Origin: Ettlia oleoabundans
Taxonomy: Eukaryota > Chlorophyta > Chlorophyceae > Chlamydomonadales
Assembly: GCA_019693395.1 (NCBI GenBank)
Contig: JAAMXP010001010.1
Span: forward strand, 1-47,759
Reading direction: 5' to 3'
DNA length: 47,759 bases
The notes below the pieces were generated by a model that was given only the letters and a program-made list of their open reading frames with translations, did no database searches and was not told where the DNA came from. A program made the translations under genes and the position numbers. Shown in pieces: positions 33,201-43,907 of this stretch; within the stretch, counting starts at the first letter, position 1; every line of letters begins with the position of its first letter.

Positions 33201-36200
33201 GCCCTCGTCTGCCCGGGTGTTTCATGGTCTGGGCATGATGCTACTATGCAGAGGAGACCTACAAGTGGCTGGTTGACCTGCCTACGGCCGCCATCTCCCT
33301 GGACTTCCTCGGGGTGCCAGGTCAGCAACACCTGCCAGGCTGGCGCCCTTCCGCACCCTCTTTTGTCGCTTTTCTTGCTGTCCCGCTGCTCCTTTTCGCC
33401 CGTGCTTCCTCAATCTGAATGCCAGGGCAACGACACCTGCCCGGCTGGTGCCCTTCCGCCACCCTTGCGTGTCTATTGCTTGCTTTCCTGCCGCTCCCTC
33501 CTTCCTCACTTCCTCAGTTGGGGTGCCAGGTCAGCATTACCTGCTATTGCAACACGTGCTTGTTCCTCACTTTATGCGCAAGCCCCCCATAGCGCATTGC
33601 TGTCTATCTGTCACTTTTGCTTGCTTTGGGGGCTATTCCTTTCTTCTTGGGCGACAGTATGCTCTAGCGCTGGTGCCAGACTGGCCTCGTGTGCTGTGCC
33701 TGCTGGACTTCTTGGTGCGCTGCAAATCAGTTCTCCTCTCCATTCTCAACTTTGTTAAATCCTGCGCCCATATCAATACTAAAACGCTTTAATGGCATGC
33801 TGAACCTTGCGCACTTAGCTCGCATGCTGTTCAAACTTGCTGCTTTATGGCGCAGGCGCCGATTACGGCAGCTGCACTGCCCAGCTTATCGCCAAGCACG
33901 GCTTCCCAAAGGTGCGTGGCGTGTTACTGGCTGGCTGTTGTGCAGCTCACGGCAGGCACGCGTCAATGGCTGTGTCCTTATGCTGTCGTGCTTGCAAGCC
34001 CAGCAGCCAAGCCTTGGAGTGAAGACTGCTTCCGGCCCGCAGCTGCCTCCCTTCTTGCCTGCTTGTGGGGCTCCTTCCACCCCACCTATCCCAATGCCCA
34101 TATTGCCCTGCAAGCTGCCGCCCTCCCCTCCTCTTCTTTCGTGCTCCGTTGCGCTCTTCCGTCTCCCCACCACAGCACTCACGCCACACCCACACCACCT
34201 CCCATACCGCCACCACCACCACCCCCGCGTTCCCAGCAGAACAAGCGCCTGGGTGCGGGCGTGATTGACGGTCGTGGCATCTGGGCCGATGATGGCCAGG
34301 CCGCTTGCCTGGTGGCTGCGCTGCGGGCCCTGCTGGGTGACGATCAGGCCATCAGTGTGCAGGCAAGTCAGGGAGCCCAGCGAAAATTTCCTGCAATCAT
34401 GAATCGCTTGTTGTGTACATTCAACCAAGTTGTGGTGAGCTTGACCATTCATGCAACCGTCAGCCCGGCATGCTGGTGTCTCCATGCCTGCCTACCTCTC
34501 CTGTTGTCCCCCGCAAAACAGTTATTGGCACACCTGCTGTATAGTCGTGTGTGCCTTCTGCCGGGTACTCACGCACTCACACCACTTGCCTGCTCACCAC
34601 CCGGCTGGGCTCACCCCGACCCCATGCCTCCAGCTCCTTGCACGCCATGCCCCGGTTTTCATCTGATTGCTTGGCAGCCTCCCCCTTTCTGCCCACACAC
34701 ACCTCTCCCCCACCCCCAACACGTACACGAGCACACATATGGTATGACACATATGCAACACCACCATCAACACACACACATACCCACACAACCAACACCT
34801 CCGCAACCACCTTTCCTTGCGCCCTGCAGACCTCCACCTCCCTGCAGCACGTCCCCTACGACCTGGCTGCTGAGCCCGCTGTGCCCTCAGACCTGCGCTG
34901 CCCACTGGCCTTTGCCCTGAACAAGCTGGATGAGCTGGTGGCCACCGCCAAGATGGTGCAGGAGTCTGCCCCAGGGGCCATCCCCCCGCTGGACCTGACC
35001 TCCTTCACTGGCGCCCCAGAGGCAGCTGCCCGGCAGCTTCCTGCCGACATGTTTAGCCGTCCGGAGGCGTACAACGAGCGCAGGTGGGTGGGTGGGTGAG
35101 TGGGCAGTTGTTGATGGGTTGCGAGGAACGGCAGGGTTATGTTGGAGGCATGTCAGGGATGGGGATTCGCGGGAGAACCAGGCTAGCAAGGATCAATGCC
35201 CCCACAATGGATCCTTGGCGCCCTTCAATTGTTACTCTATAGCTTGGCTGGGGCGCGTGCCTGGCTTACAGTGGTGCCTGTACTGCACACTGCAGGCCCA
35301 AGTAGGTGCAGTACGCTCCCTTCCCCACCACCATCATCACTTTGCAAAGTCAAGTGCCCAGCACCAAACTTGACCTCCTCCTGTCCAACCCCACATGCCC
35401 AGTTCTGCTCACCGCCGTTTACCTGCAGGCCCAAGCAGGTGCAGTACGCTCCCTTCCCCACCACCACCATTGGTTCCTTCCCACAGACCCCCGCCATCCG
35501 CCGCAACCGCCTGGCATTCAAGAAGGGACGCATCAGGTGCATGAGGGGCGTTTGAATGCACATGGCTCTGACAGCTTGAACTCCTGGCTGACTGTCCTGA
35601 CTGTTGTGACTGGCACAGCCACTGATGGCCCCTTGGGGAGCACCGTCCAAGGCCACTTACCTTCACCCATGCTTGTGTGTGTCGGTTTTCAGGCACACCA
35701 ACACTCTCCCCCTGATTGTCTGCATGTGACCCAATGTGTGTGTTACATAACCCCGCTACTTAGGCCCTACTGAACCTGGGCAGAACCTGGGCAGTGACCC
35801 AACCACCCGACTGGTGCATATCTGGTGCTCACATTTGCCGCCTACCCACCTGCCCTGTGCAGCGTCGCCGAGTACCGCGAACGTATGGCAGCAGAGATTG
35901 GCTTCTGCGTGGGCGCACAGGTGCCTGTCTGTCTGCCTGCCTATCTCCCTGCGCACCTGTGCGCCTGCCTGAGTGCCCGCCTGCCCCTTTACTTGCCCGC
36001 CCGCCTGCCTGCTTGCCGCCCCGAGTTGCCAGCTTATCCGCCTTCCCTCTACTATTCCTACCTCTTTTGCCGTCCTCCCCTGTTCTCGCTTCTCATACCC
36101 CAACCCTTTTTCTTCCTAGCCCTCTGACCCCTCTTATCTTACTCCATTCTTTTCCCTTTCTTTCTTCCTCATTCCTTTCTTTCTTCGCCCCTGCAGCCCT

Positions 36201-39200
36201 GGCCCTACTTTCTTATTCCCTCCGTCCCTTCCTTTCTCTCTCCCTGCAGGAGGCTCTGGGCCTGGACGTGCTGGTGCACGGCGAGCCCGAGCGCTCCGAC
36301 ATGGTGGAGTACTTTGGGCTCAAGCTCAAGGGGTACTACTTCACTGGTGAGTAAACAAGAACGAGCCAAAAAAATGAAAATACTGTAAGCTCCTGGCCGT
36401 GTTTTGCATGGCTGGCTGGGGCGGGTTAGCACCCAAGCAGGCAGCAAGGATCTAGCTAGGAGGTGTGGAGCCCTGCCGGCCGGCCAGCAAGCCCCCCATT
36501 CACCCCACCCCCACCAGACACTGCCTGATTATGCGCTTGGTTCTTGTTTCCCTGCTGTGCCTGCCTTGCCTGCAGAGCATGCCTGGGTGCAGAGCTACGG
36601 CTCCCGCTACACCCGCCCCCCGATCATCGTGGGTGACATCACCCGCACTGATGTGAGGGAGATATCTCTTACCTTTGGCCTGCATATCGCTTGCTGTGTG
36701 GCGGTCTCGATTTGCAGCAAATTGAAAATCCAGTCGGTAGCTGATTTCCACACACACATGCACAACATTCCACACAGCATCACACGTGACTATCCAGTTC
36801 TTGTTGGACGGCTGCCCACGTATGCATTCATACCAAACATTCTCAATAAATGGATACCACACAAACATTACCATGATATGGTGCCCCCTGCAGGCCATGA
36901 CTGTGCACGAGTATGAGCTGGCGCAGAGCCTGACCAGCAAGCCAGTCAAGGGCATGCTCACGGGTGGGGCGCTGCGCTGTGCCCTGCTGTGCTGTGCTAT
37001 GCTGTGCCGGCGCTGCGCTGTGCCCTGCTGTGCTGTGCCCGGCTGTGCTGTGCCCGGCTGCGGTGTGCCCGGCTGCGTTGTGCCCTGCCATGCCGCATTG
37101 CGGATGCACCGCTTTAGCTCCGGCATCCAACTGCCACCCCGCCGCTGTGGCACCTGCCGGTTACCCTTCCTGCTGTCAACAGAGGTGTGTTGCCGTAGCG
37201 CTGAGGCGCGTTCCATCTATCTGCCTGACATGCATCTTTTGAAGTCATACTGCCTTGGCCTGCCTCATGTGTGTTTGTTATATACCTGGGACTACCAAGA
37301 CCTTAGGCGGCAGCGCCTTTGGCAACCTTTCAGGCAGCCCTGCCATTGTTGATGTGGCCCCATCCCGCCTTCACTTTAAACCCTGCAGTGATGCGCAACT
37401 TGCTCTATCCAGCCAAACACTCATCCCGATTCCTTTCCGGCACCACAGCTTTCTTTATCCCTTGCCGTCGTACATGCCTGCCCCTGTCTCCTGCAGGCCC
37501 TGTCACCATCCTGCAGTGGAGCTTCCCGCGCCGTGACACCACCCGCCGCGAGCAGGCGGTACAGCTGGCGCTGGCCCTGAGGGGCGAGGTGGCCGACCTG
37601 GAGGCAGCCGGCTGCCGTGTACTGCAGGTGTGTGCGCGGCTGCCCTGCCCAGCTGGTTTTCAGTTGCCGCCTTTCTCCAGACGCTTTGGCTTAAAGAGCT
37701 TTCCACCGTCACCATGGCTTCACACGTTGCTGGATGGCAACATTACCAGGTCAATGTGTGGTTACCAGCATTGCTGAGTGGCTTCAGGGGGCACTTTCTT
37801 CTCCGTTTACCCCCCATTGCCCCCCAATCCTGCAGGTGGATGAGCCTGCTCTGCGTGAGGGGCTGCCCCTGAAGGCCTCCCGTCACGAAGAGTACCTGGA
37901 CTGGGCGGTGGATGCCTTCCGTTTGGCCACCGCCCGCGCCAAGCCGGAGGTTCAGGTGGGCAATTGAGTGATGGGTGGGTGCCTGGAGTTGGCTTGACTT
38001 GCGGGCATGCATTTTATTGGCTGGGTTGGCTGGCGGTCAGATTCTGGCTGGGCGGTACATTGCACGGTACATCAAAGCCCTGGCTGGGCGGTACATTGCA
38101 TGGTACAGCAAATCCCTGGCTGGGCGGTACATTCCACTGCCGACGCCAAGCCAGAGGTCCCAGCTGGGTGGCAGATGGTTGCATAGCTGGGTGGCTGGAG
38201 TTGGCTGTGGGCACGTGTTGCTTCGGCTGGGGATTGGGGATTTAAATGCGGTTGGCTCCACCTGTCATGGTACGACACAGGGCCGGCCTTGGTGCGCCTG
38301 GTGCTATGGTGCAGTTGGCTTGGTTTGCTGCCTCGGGTGTGGTCTGTGCCCACCTTTGCTCCTGTGCTGGGCGCTTGATTTACTGCACATCAGTTGTGCC
38401 GTCCGCCACATACATGTGCATCATGGTGTGCACGCTGCGCCACATCTCATGCCCTAACAAGGTTCACGCAAACACCGTGCCACAAAAAAACAAACTGTGG
38501 TGAAATGAACCGCACGATAACAAAAGTTGATGATGAAGCATACATCACCTTAAAACACTTGGCTCTCGTGCGTTGCAGGTGGTCACCCACCTGTGCTACT
38601 CAGACTTCCAGGACATCATGCCCGCCATTCAGCGCATGGACGGTGCGTGTTGCGGCCTGTCTCTGTGGCAACTAGCATGCATGCATTGCTGTTGAAACAA
38701 TGCGTCTGGTGGCCAGGTTGTTGCCTTGGAAAAGAGTGTATCATGACGTAAGTGATTACCGCTAGCTGGTTAGAGATTCAGTGGTGCTTCACACCAGGCT
38801 GTTCTGTCCAGCTCTGCTGTGCCTCTTTGTCTTCCCTATGCTGGCAGTACATCCACCACACATTGAGCAGCACTAGAGGCCCGCTTCCACCCCACCGTCC
38901 CCTGCCCCACCCTTGTTGCCCCTGCAGCCGACGTGCTGACTATTGAGAACAGCCGCAGCGACGACCAGATGATCACCGCCCTGGCTGCCTCTGGCTACCC
39001 TCGAGACGTCGGGCCGGGCGTGTACGACGTCCACTCCCCCGTGGTGCCTCCCGTGGAGTGGCTGGCCAGCCGCATTCGCTCCTTCATGAAGGCGGGGCTG
39101 CTGGGCGGGGATGCCGCCCGCATCCACGTCAACCCGGACTGTGGCCTGAAGACTCGCCGGTGAGACCTAAGCAGCCGCCCCCACAGCTCTCCTGCCAACC

Positions 39201-39784
39201 TGCTCTGCGCGCTCTGTGGGCAACCTGGGGGCGGTGCAATCAGCTATGTTTTGCCTGCCTGAAGACCAGCTGGTGAGGCCGTAGCCCGCCACCCCCACCC
39301 ACCCCACCCCGCACCAGCGCTGCCGACACCTGCTGTGCACGCTATGTGGTTGACCTGGGTCACTGCAGCCGTCACTGTTCTTGCCTGCAAGGCTGCTGCC
39401 GTCCAGGGATGCTGGCTGGCTGGCTGTCATGAATGACGGCTGGCCGGATTGAGGGCTGCATGCTGACATCTCAGGCTTTCTTCTTTTTCCCGTCGCTGCC
39501 ACAGCGTGCCACCTTGCTCCTCGCTCCATGTGCCGCCTAACCCTCTTAGCCGCCTTGCCCTGCCGTGTTTGTTCCCGCTGTGCAGCTGGGAGGAGGTGAT
39601 CCCCTCCCTGCGCAACATGGTGGAGGCCGCCCGGCTGGTGCGCGCTGAGCTGGCACAAGCGAAGGCAGAGGCCGACAAGCACACCGGCAGCGCCTACACA
39701 AACGGCGGTGCCGCAGGCCCACCCGCGTACAGCCCCCTGCCCGTCCAGCGTGGCCCCTGCCTGGCCGCCTGCTGCATGCCTTGA
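30275..39784 (+). CDS. METE: Cobalamin-independent methionine synthase
   Basis: Twenty exons: 30275-30317, 30487-30698, 30894-31062, 31371-31460, 31744-31868, 32902-33028, 33252-33320, 33856-33911, 34240-34362, 34830-35083, 35429-35536, 35863-35920, 36250-36346, 36576-36652, 36894-36963, 37497-37627, 37836-37955, 38579-38642, 38928-39159, 39586-39784. They sum to 2424 nt (807 aa), the usual family length plus a C-terminal tail. The enzyme transfers a methyl group from methyltetrahydrofolate polyglutamate to homocysteine, making methionine without vitamin B12. The N-terminus [11 protein letters not shown] and [13 protein letters not shown] are family hallmarks. Zinc ligands H647, C649 (THLCYSDF), E671 (IENSRSDD) and C736 ([10 protein letters not shown]), and the H700 loop (GVYDVHSP), are all intact. 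Introns after exons 6 and 9 appear to start with GC. An in-frame ATG at 30209 could add a 22-residue Ser-rich leader. In algae the family is commonly repressed by B12. The last 25 or so residues are unlike the family. Confidence 0.95.
32340..32560 (+). repeat. GT-rich, GTGxATG-type simple sequence in METE intron 5
   Basis: This is a long stretch dominated by GTGTGTG, GTGGGT and GCATG motifs inside the 1033-bp intron between exons 5 and 6. The antisense frames (Thr/His/Pro-rich) are artefacts of this composition. Confidence 0.7.
33029..33251 (+). other. Probable GC-AG intron of METE (intron 6)
   Basis: Exon 6 must end in phase 1 to join E-T-Y-K-W-L in exon 7. The only site that does so is CCAG followed by GCAGGT, giving VPYDDVPEETYKW, which matches METE sequences. 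The GT six bases away would leave the wrong phase. Confidence 0.65.
33311..33536 (+). repeat. Duplicated exon-7/donor sequence in METE intron 7
   Basis: GGGGTGCCAGGTCAGCA spans the true exon 7 end and donor at 33311-33327 and recurs at 33520-33536. A related AACACCTGCC(A/C)GGCTGG(C/T)GCCCTTCCG block also appears twice (near 33327 and 33433). The intron seems built from local duplications of its own 5' end. Confidence 0.7.
34363..34829 (+). other. Probable GC-AG intron of METE (intron 9)
   Basis: The junction CAG followed by GCAAGT is the textbook GC-donor context and yields the conserved METE string [13 protein letters not shown]. The alternative GT donor five bases upstream of the exon end would delete the conserved Val-Gln. 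Confidence 0.7.
35291..35333 (+). pseudogene. Decoy copy of METE exon 11 start (poison-exon-like)
   Basis: Forty-three bases, including the TGCAG acceptor, duplicate 35424-35466 (the start of exon 11) with a single visible difference: C to T changes a Gln codon into TAG. The copy lies 133 bases upstream in the preceding intron. It keeps a usable acceptor, but splicing to it would terminate the protein at the third codon. Confidence 0.75.
36965..37090 (+). repeat. GCTGTGC-type degenerate repeat in METE intron 15
   Basis: Many near-copies of CTG(T/C)GCTGTGCC(C/G) lie in tandem directly after the exon 15 donor. The repeat is intronic and gives Cys/Ala-rich shadow frames on both strands. Confidence 0.8.
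38045..38136 (+). repeat. 36-bp tandem repeat, about 2.6 copies, in METE intron 17
   Basis: Units start TGGCTGGGCGGTACATT at 38045, 38081 and 38117, an exact 36-bp period with a few substitutions. The repeat is intronic, with no coding meaning. Confidence 0.85.
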
Positions 39785-40059
39785 GAAAGAAAGCAAGAAT
39801 ACGCCCCTGGGCATGCGGAATATAAGCCATCATGAGAAGCACCCATAGGGGCGCCTCTTGCCGGCTGCTGCATGTCCTGCAATGGAGTCAAGCCTTGCAA
39901 GTGGACGTGTCCTAGTATTAATACGTGGGCCACACCTGGTGTGCCTGGCTGGCTAATAGGCTTAGCCTCAGCCAGGCGCCAAGCTTCCTCTGCATTGACA
40001 GCCAGCCATTCTACTAACAGCAGTCAACGTCCCTTTTGCTGTCCTCCCTTAGCCCATTT

Positions 40060-40176
40060 GCCAAGCCTGTTGATAGGAAAGGCGCCCACTTGTGCGTTGC
40101 CAAGCCTGTCGATAGGAAAGGCGCCCACTTCTGCGTTTGCCAAGCCTGTTGATAGGAAAGGTGCCCACTTTTGCGT
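40060..40176 (+). repeat. 39-40 bp tandem repeat, three copies
   Basis: Units begin GCCAAGCCTGTTGATAGGAA (second copy T to C) at 40060, 40099 and 40139. Each continues AGG(C/T)GCCCACTT and TGCGT. The repeat lies in the METE 3' flank, about 280 bases after the stop, and upstream of both TGTAA signals, so it may be transcribed in the 3'UTR. Confidence 0.85.
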
Positions 40177-40339
40177 CGTGGATTCTTCCAGCAGACCCAA
40201 GATCAAGTGCTAGTGCCAGCGTTGCCCCCTTTGCCCGACCTTTTAATGGCCTGCCGTGCATCCATGCTTTTTGGTTCATCTATTGCCACCTCTTGGGCCC
40301 AAGGTGTATGTTTTAGGGCTTGTCAAGGAGACACTTGTT

Positions 40340-40344
40340 TGTAA
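40340..40344 (+). terminator. TGTAA polyadenylation-type signal of METE (first candidate)
   Basis: This is the first TGTAA on the plus strand after the METE stop, about 556 bases downstream. A second copy at 40499-40503 could serve instead. Confidence 0.4.
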
Positions 40345-40846
40345 CCTGGGGAGATGGGAAAAGCGTTTGACACGAGCCCCGGTACTAAGTCAACAACTTG
40401 TGGCACCAGGTCCGTGCCGGCTGGGGCTGCCATGCGGCGCTGCCAGCTGCATTCTGGAGCAGCAACGGAACTATACTTCATTGCAGCATGTGCTGCCGTG
40501 TAATATTAGATGAACATATTCACATCCAGCGGGACACCCTTGCTATGCACGGACACAAATGGGTGGGCTTCCATGCAGAGCGCTAAGTCAACATTTCAAC
40601 TACTGCAGCTGTTATGCATGCATTCACATCACTCCGTTGTTTGTTGTTGTTTTTTTTTCATCATTCCGTTCTTTCCTTTGTGGCACATTGTCTGCGTGCC
40701 GCTGCCACCCTCCAGTGTGGGCCCACTAGTGGCCAACGGCGTCCAACAACATTGCCAGCTGCAAAGCCCTGTCAGCAAATGTCTGCAACCCCTTGAAATC
40801 ACAGCAATCAGGACTTGATCTTCTCTGATTTCTTGAGATAACGATG

Positions 40847-40864
40847 ATTGATTGATTGATTGAT
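40847..40864 (+). repeat. (ATTG)n tetranucleotide microsatellite
   Basis: Four and a half ATTG units lie in the intergenic region. Confidence 0.8.
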
Positions 40865-41292
40865 CCAGAACTGTTGGCGAAGGGCCCCAAGGCAGCAGCC
40901 ACCCACCACTGGTGCGGTACGAGTGCGTGATGCCCAGCATTCACATACGCAGCACGACAAGTAGAGGGCTGAACAAACTCTTTCGCAACATGCCGATAAG
41001 ATGTGTGGTGATATAATACATACCGTGGGCTCAGCTGAGCCGTTCTACACAGTATCCCCGCAGCGGCAGAGGCGCCAGCTGGGCGCCGCCAGCCTTTCCC
41101 CGCTGCTCAGCATTGGAAGCGATTAATCAACTCGCGTTACAAGCATCTGCAGATCTTAATGGTGTATCGTGCGGAGCTGCTACGCTCCGAAAGCATTTGC
41201 CATCAGCTCAGAACCTGCCCGGCCTTGCTGCTGGCACCAGCTCCGGCGCAACCCGCAGGGGCGAAAACAGCTGAACCGGGAAAGCTGCACTC

Positions 41293-43383
41293 TTGCAGCA
41301 GCTGCACCTGCGGATGCCCTCCCAGCTATCCTCAGCAGCCCTTCCCGCCAGTCCCGCCACTATGGTGCCCACCCCCGATCTGGCATCCCTGGAGCCCAAA
41401 GCTTTGTTTGACAGCATGCTGGCGGATGACAGGCACATGGCCAAGCAACTTCTCCAGTCCACCTGTGCCCAGCAGCTCAGTCATGTTGGCCCCTGCGGCT
41501 TGACCACACTTCACTTGGACGTCTTCATCTTTGATGCCGACGCGCAACTGCTGACGGAATTGGTGGCTGCCGGTGCACCCTTAAACGGCAGTTTGGAGTG
41601 CAATCTTGTGGATCATAATGCAGCAGCGCTCCAAGAAATGCGGGACAGGGCTGCACCGCACATCCACCGGAACTGCTTCCCCTCCCTGCAAGCGGGCCAC
41701 TCTCCACTGGCGCTGGCTGCACGTTGGGTCCTGGGCAGACCCTTTCACCATTCCTGTCCTGTTCACTCACGTCCATCTTCTAAGGACTTGAGGGAGTTGC
41801 AATAAATTGATGTGCCCTGATGCAGGATAGGCAACGCAGCTGCAGCTGGCAGGCTGTTGGCATTGGGAGCTGACCCCAACGCTGGAAGCCTTGGGCAATC
41901 TGCGGCCAGCATTGTCGCCACTTACTCACTCCTGACCATGCCTAAATTACAAATTGCATGGTTGTGGCTGGATCAGGGCCTGGATTGTTCCATCAGCTGG
42001 CTGGGATATTTCCAAAATGCTTTTGCAAGGTTGACTGGTTTATGCAGTGCACTTCTGGAGCGCCTTCAGCAGCAACTTGCTGCAGGCTCGCTGCAACTGA
42101 GCACCGGCAAGCAGGCTGCGCAGCTTTTGTGGGGTGCCGCGATCGGTGGGCATGAGATGCTGTTTATGCACGCGCTGGGCATCCTTCAGCAGCACTTGGG
42201 TGCATCGAAACATGGTCACCGTCCATCAGCTGTGGTGACATTAGTCAACGCAGCACTCTTTGCTGGCGCCAAGGCCAGCACAACAGCCTTTCTTGCAAGC
42301 CCTGCTCAGCATCCAGCTCCCTCTTGATAGGCGAATATGTGAATGGGTTGACTGCAGCCTGCTGTAAATGGCAGCGTGCTGGCCCGCATCTGCAAAGGAC
42401 AAGCATGCGGCAGTGCATCTGCTGCACAATCCGGGCGTGCCGCTCACAGCAGACGTGCTGCTGAATACTCTGGATAGCGGGGCAGCTGAGGGAGTGGAGG
42501 CATTGCTGGCATGTGGTGCTCCAGCCATTGATACCAGCCAGCCACAGCGGACAGTGTGTGGCATGCTCAGCTACAGCTGTCCCATACACACGGCTTTGTG
42601 GAAGGCTGCCAGGCGGGTAGGGTTAGCAGATGTTGTGGAATGCTCCGAAACGACCCCACTCATTCTCATATCACACTGTTTTGTTTCACATGTTTCAGGG
42701 CTCCCTCAGCAAATATTCCACAAGTCACCACAACGAGTTGGAACTACTGCGCATCATGGAGGCGCTATTGGGTGCCGGTTACCGCCCACAGTCTACCGGC
42801 AGATGCAGCGCCCGCGATTACTTATCTTGATGGGTAAAGATGGCGCTATGTTTCTAGAGTTTGACCCCTTCATTCATGATTTACCTATTAAAGATCTGCA
42901 ACCCAGGCAAGTCCGTGATCCGGTTGTGAAATCATGGCCCACAAGTGAGGGCCTCTTCTTTGTTTTTTATTCGCAGCGGTTTCACTTGGCGGTACGCATG
43001 TGCTTGCAACCGGGGATTTGAGTTGCAGACGATTGCTGTGTTTGCTTTGCCGGCTATTGACATATATAGCTATTTGGGAACCGTGCAACCTTTCATTGCA
43101 GGCTGATTTTTGTGGCCTGCGGCGGCTCCTTTGTCTGGTCAACAGCAAACCACCACCACTGGCCAGACGACTTCAAGGCAGCAGCCCGCACCCTGCTGCT
43201 GGCAGCCAACCATGTGGTTGCTGCCGGCCCTAGCCCCACTGCAGCAGCAAGGGCCCGGCAGTTGCCAGTTAGGCGGCCCGCCCAGCAATAGCAGATGCTG
43301 CCTGTGGGCTGAAAGACTTGCCTGCCGAGGTGGTAGTGCACATCATCCGCATGGCGGCAGCACCCATGTCGGTCTGGATGTAA
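41293..43383 (+). pseudogene. Ankyrin-repeat-type gene with F-box-like C-terminus, probably broken
   Basis: Ankyrin-like segments are scattered over three frames: LLTELVAAGAPLNG and GHSPLALAAR (to 41722), then RLLALGADPNA (from 41831), LLHNPGVPLTADVL with VEALLACGAPAID (42405-42540), and LLRIMEALLGAGYRPQ. The C-terminus, LPAEVVVHIIRMAAAPMSVW before a TAA at 43381, resembles an F-box-like end. Some junctions are good (donor GTTGGG at 41723; TTTCAG acceptor near 42700). Others are not. Near 42400 the frame must shift with no splice site, and near 43271 the frame that encodes AARTLLLAANHVVAAGPS hits TAG while the conserved end continues in another frame. Related algal genes occur as large ankyrin families. 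I read this as a decayed member, or as a region with sequence errors. ATG 41362 is an alternative start. Confidence 0.5.
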
Positions 43384-43907
43384 CCAGCTGTCATGCGCAG
43401 AACAACATTCAAATAAAAGTTGCATTTTGGTATTGCCCACTTTGCTGTTTCTGTAACCATGTTGTAGTTGTGTGTTGCTTGTTGATGTCACCCCTTGGCA
43501 CAGGGGCCAGCCAGCCAAGCATGCACATGGCGCACACTTTTACCCTAGCAGCACCACATTAATTTGCACAGCGCACTCTGTCGCGGCACGCCCCAGCAGT
43601 GCGCGTTTCATGCACATGGCGCACCAGCAGCCATGCAGCTTACGCTGCCTTGCTTGCTGGCTGGGTATGCCTTGCGCAATTCTGCAGATTCTCCCTCCTC
43701 AATGCTTTGGCTGCATTGCATGGGGCTCCTCATTCAGCCGCTTTCTGCAACACCAGTTGCCGCTACTGCCGCCACCAACCTGAAGGTGTGGCGCCCGCTC
43801 ATACCAGCCTGGATCCTAATGTCATCGGATAGAATCACTAGCCGCTTCTATTTGCGCACCGTAACATCTTAAGTGCATGCACAACGGTTGTAAAGCAAGG
43901 TGTAGAC
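43384..43907. other. Spacer between the ankyrin-type gene and the right-edge gene
   Basis: This is about 520 bp. A near-repeat of CATGGCGCAC(A/C) occurs at about 43526 and 43615, together with GCACACTTT/GCGCACTC-type strings. TGTAA at 43451-43455 could end the upstream transcript. No gene is visible. Confidence 0.45.

Larger units (their letters stand above)
39785..41292. other. METE 3' flank and spacer
   Basis: This is about 1.5 kb without a convincing gene. It includes three 39-40 bp tandem repeats (40060-40176), TGTAA signals at 40340-40344 and 40499-40503, a T-run near 40650, an (ATTG)n run near 40847, and probably the leader of the following ankyrin-type gene. Confidence 0.55.

Noticed and set aside
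41159..41503. Cys/Pro-rich open frame at 41159 as the start of the ankyrin gene
   Set aside because: It overlaps the ankyrin exon in another frame and has no recognisable content; the frame from 41293 carries the ankyrin-like segments.
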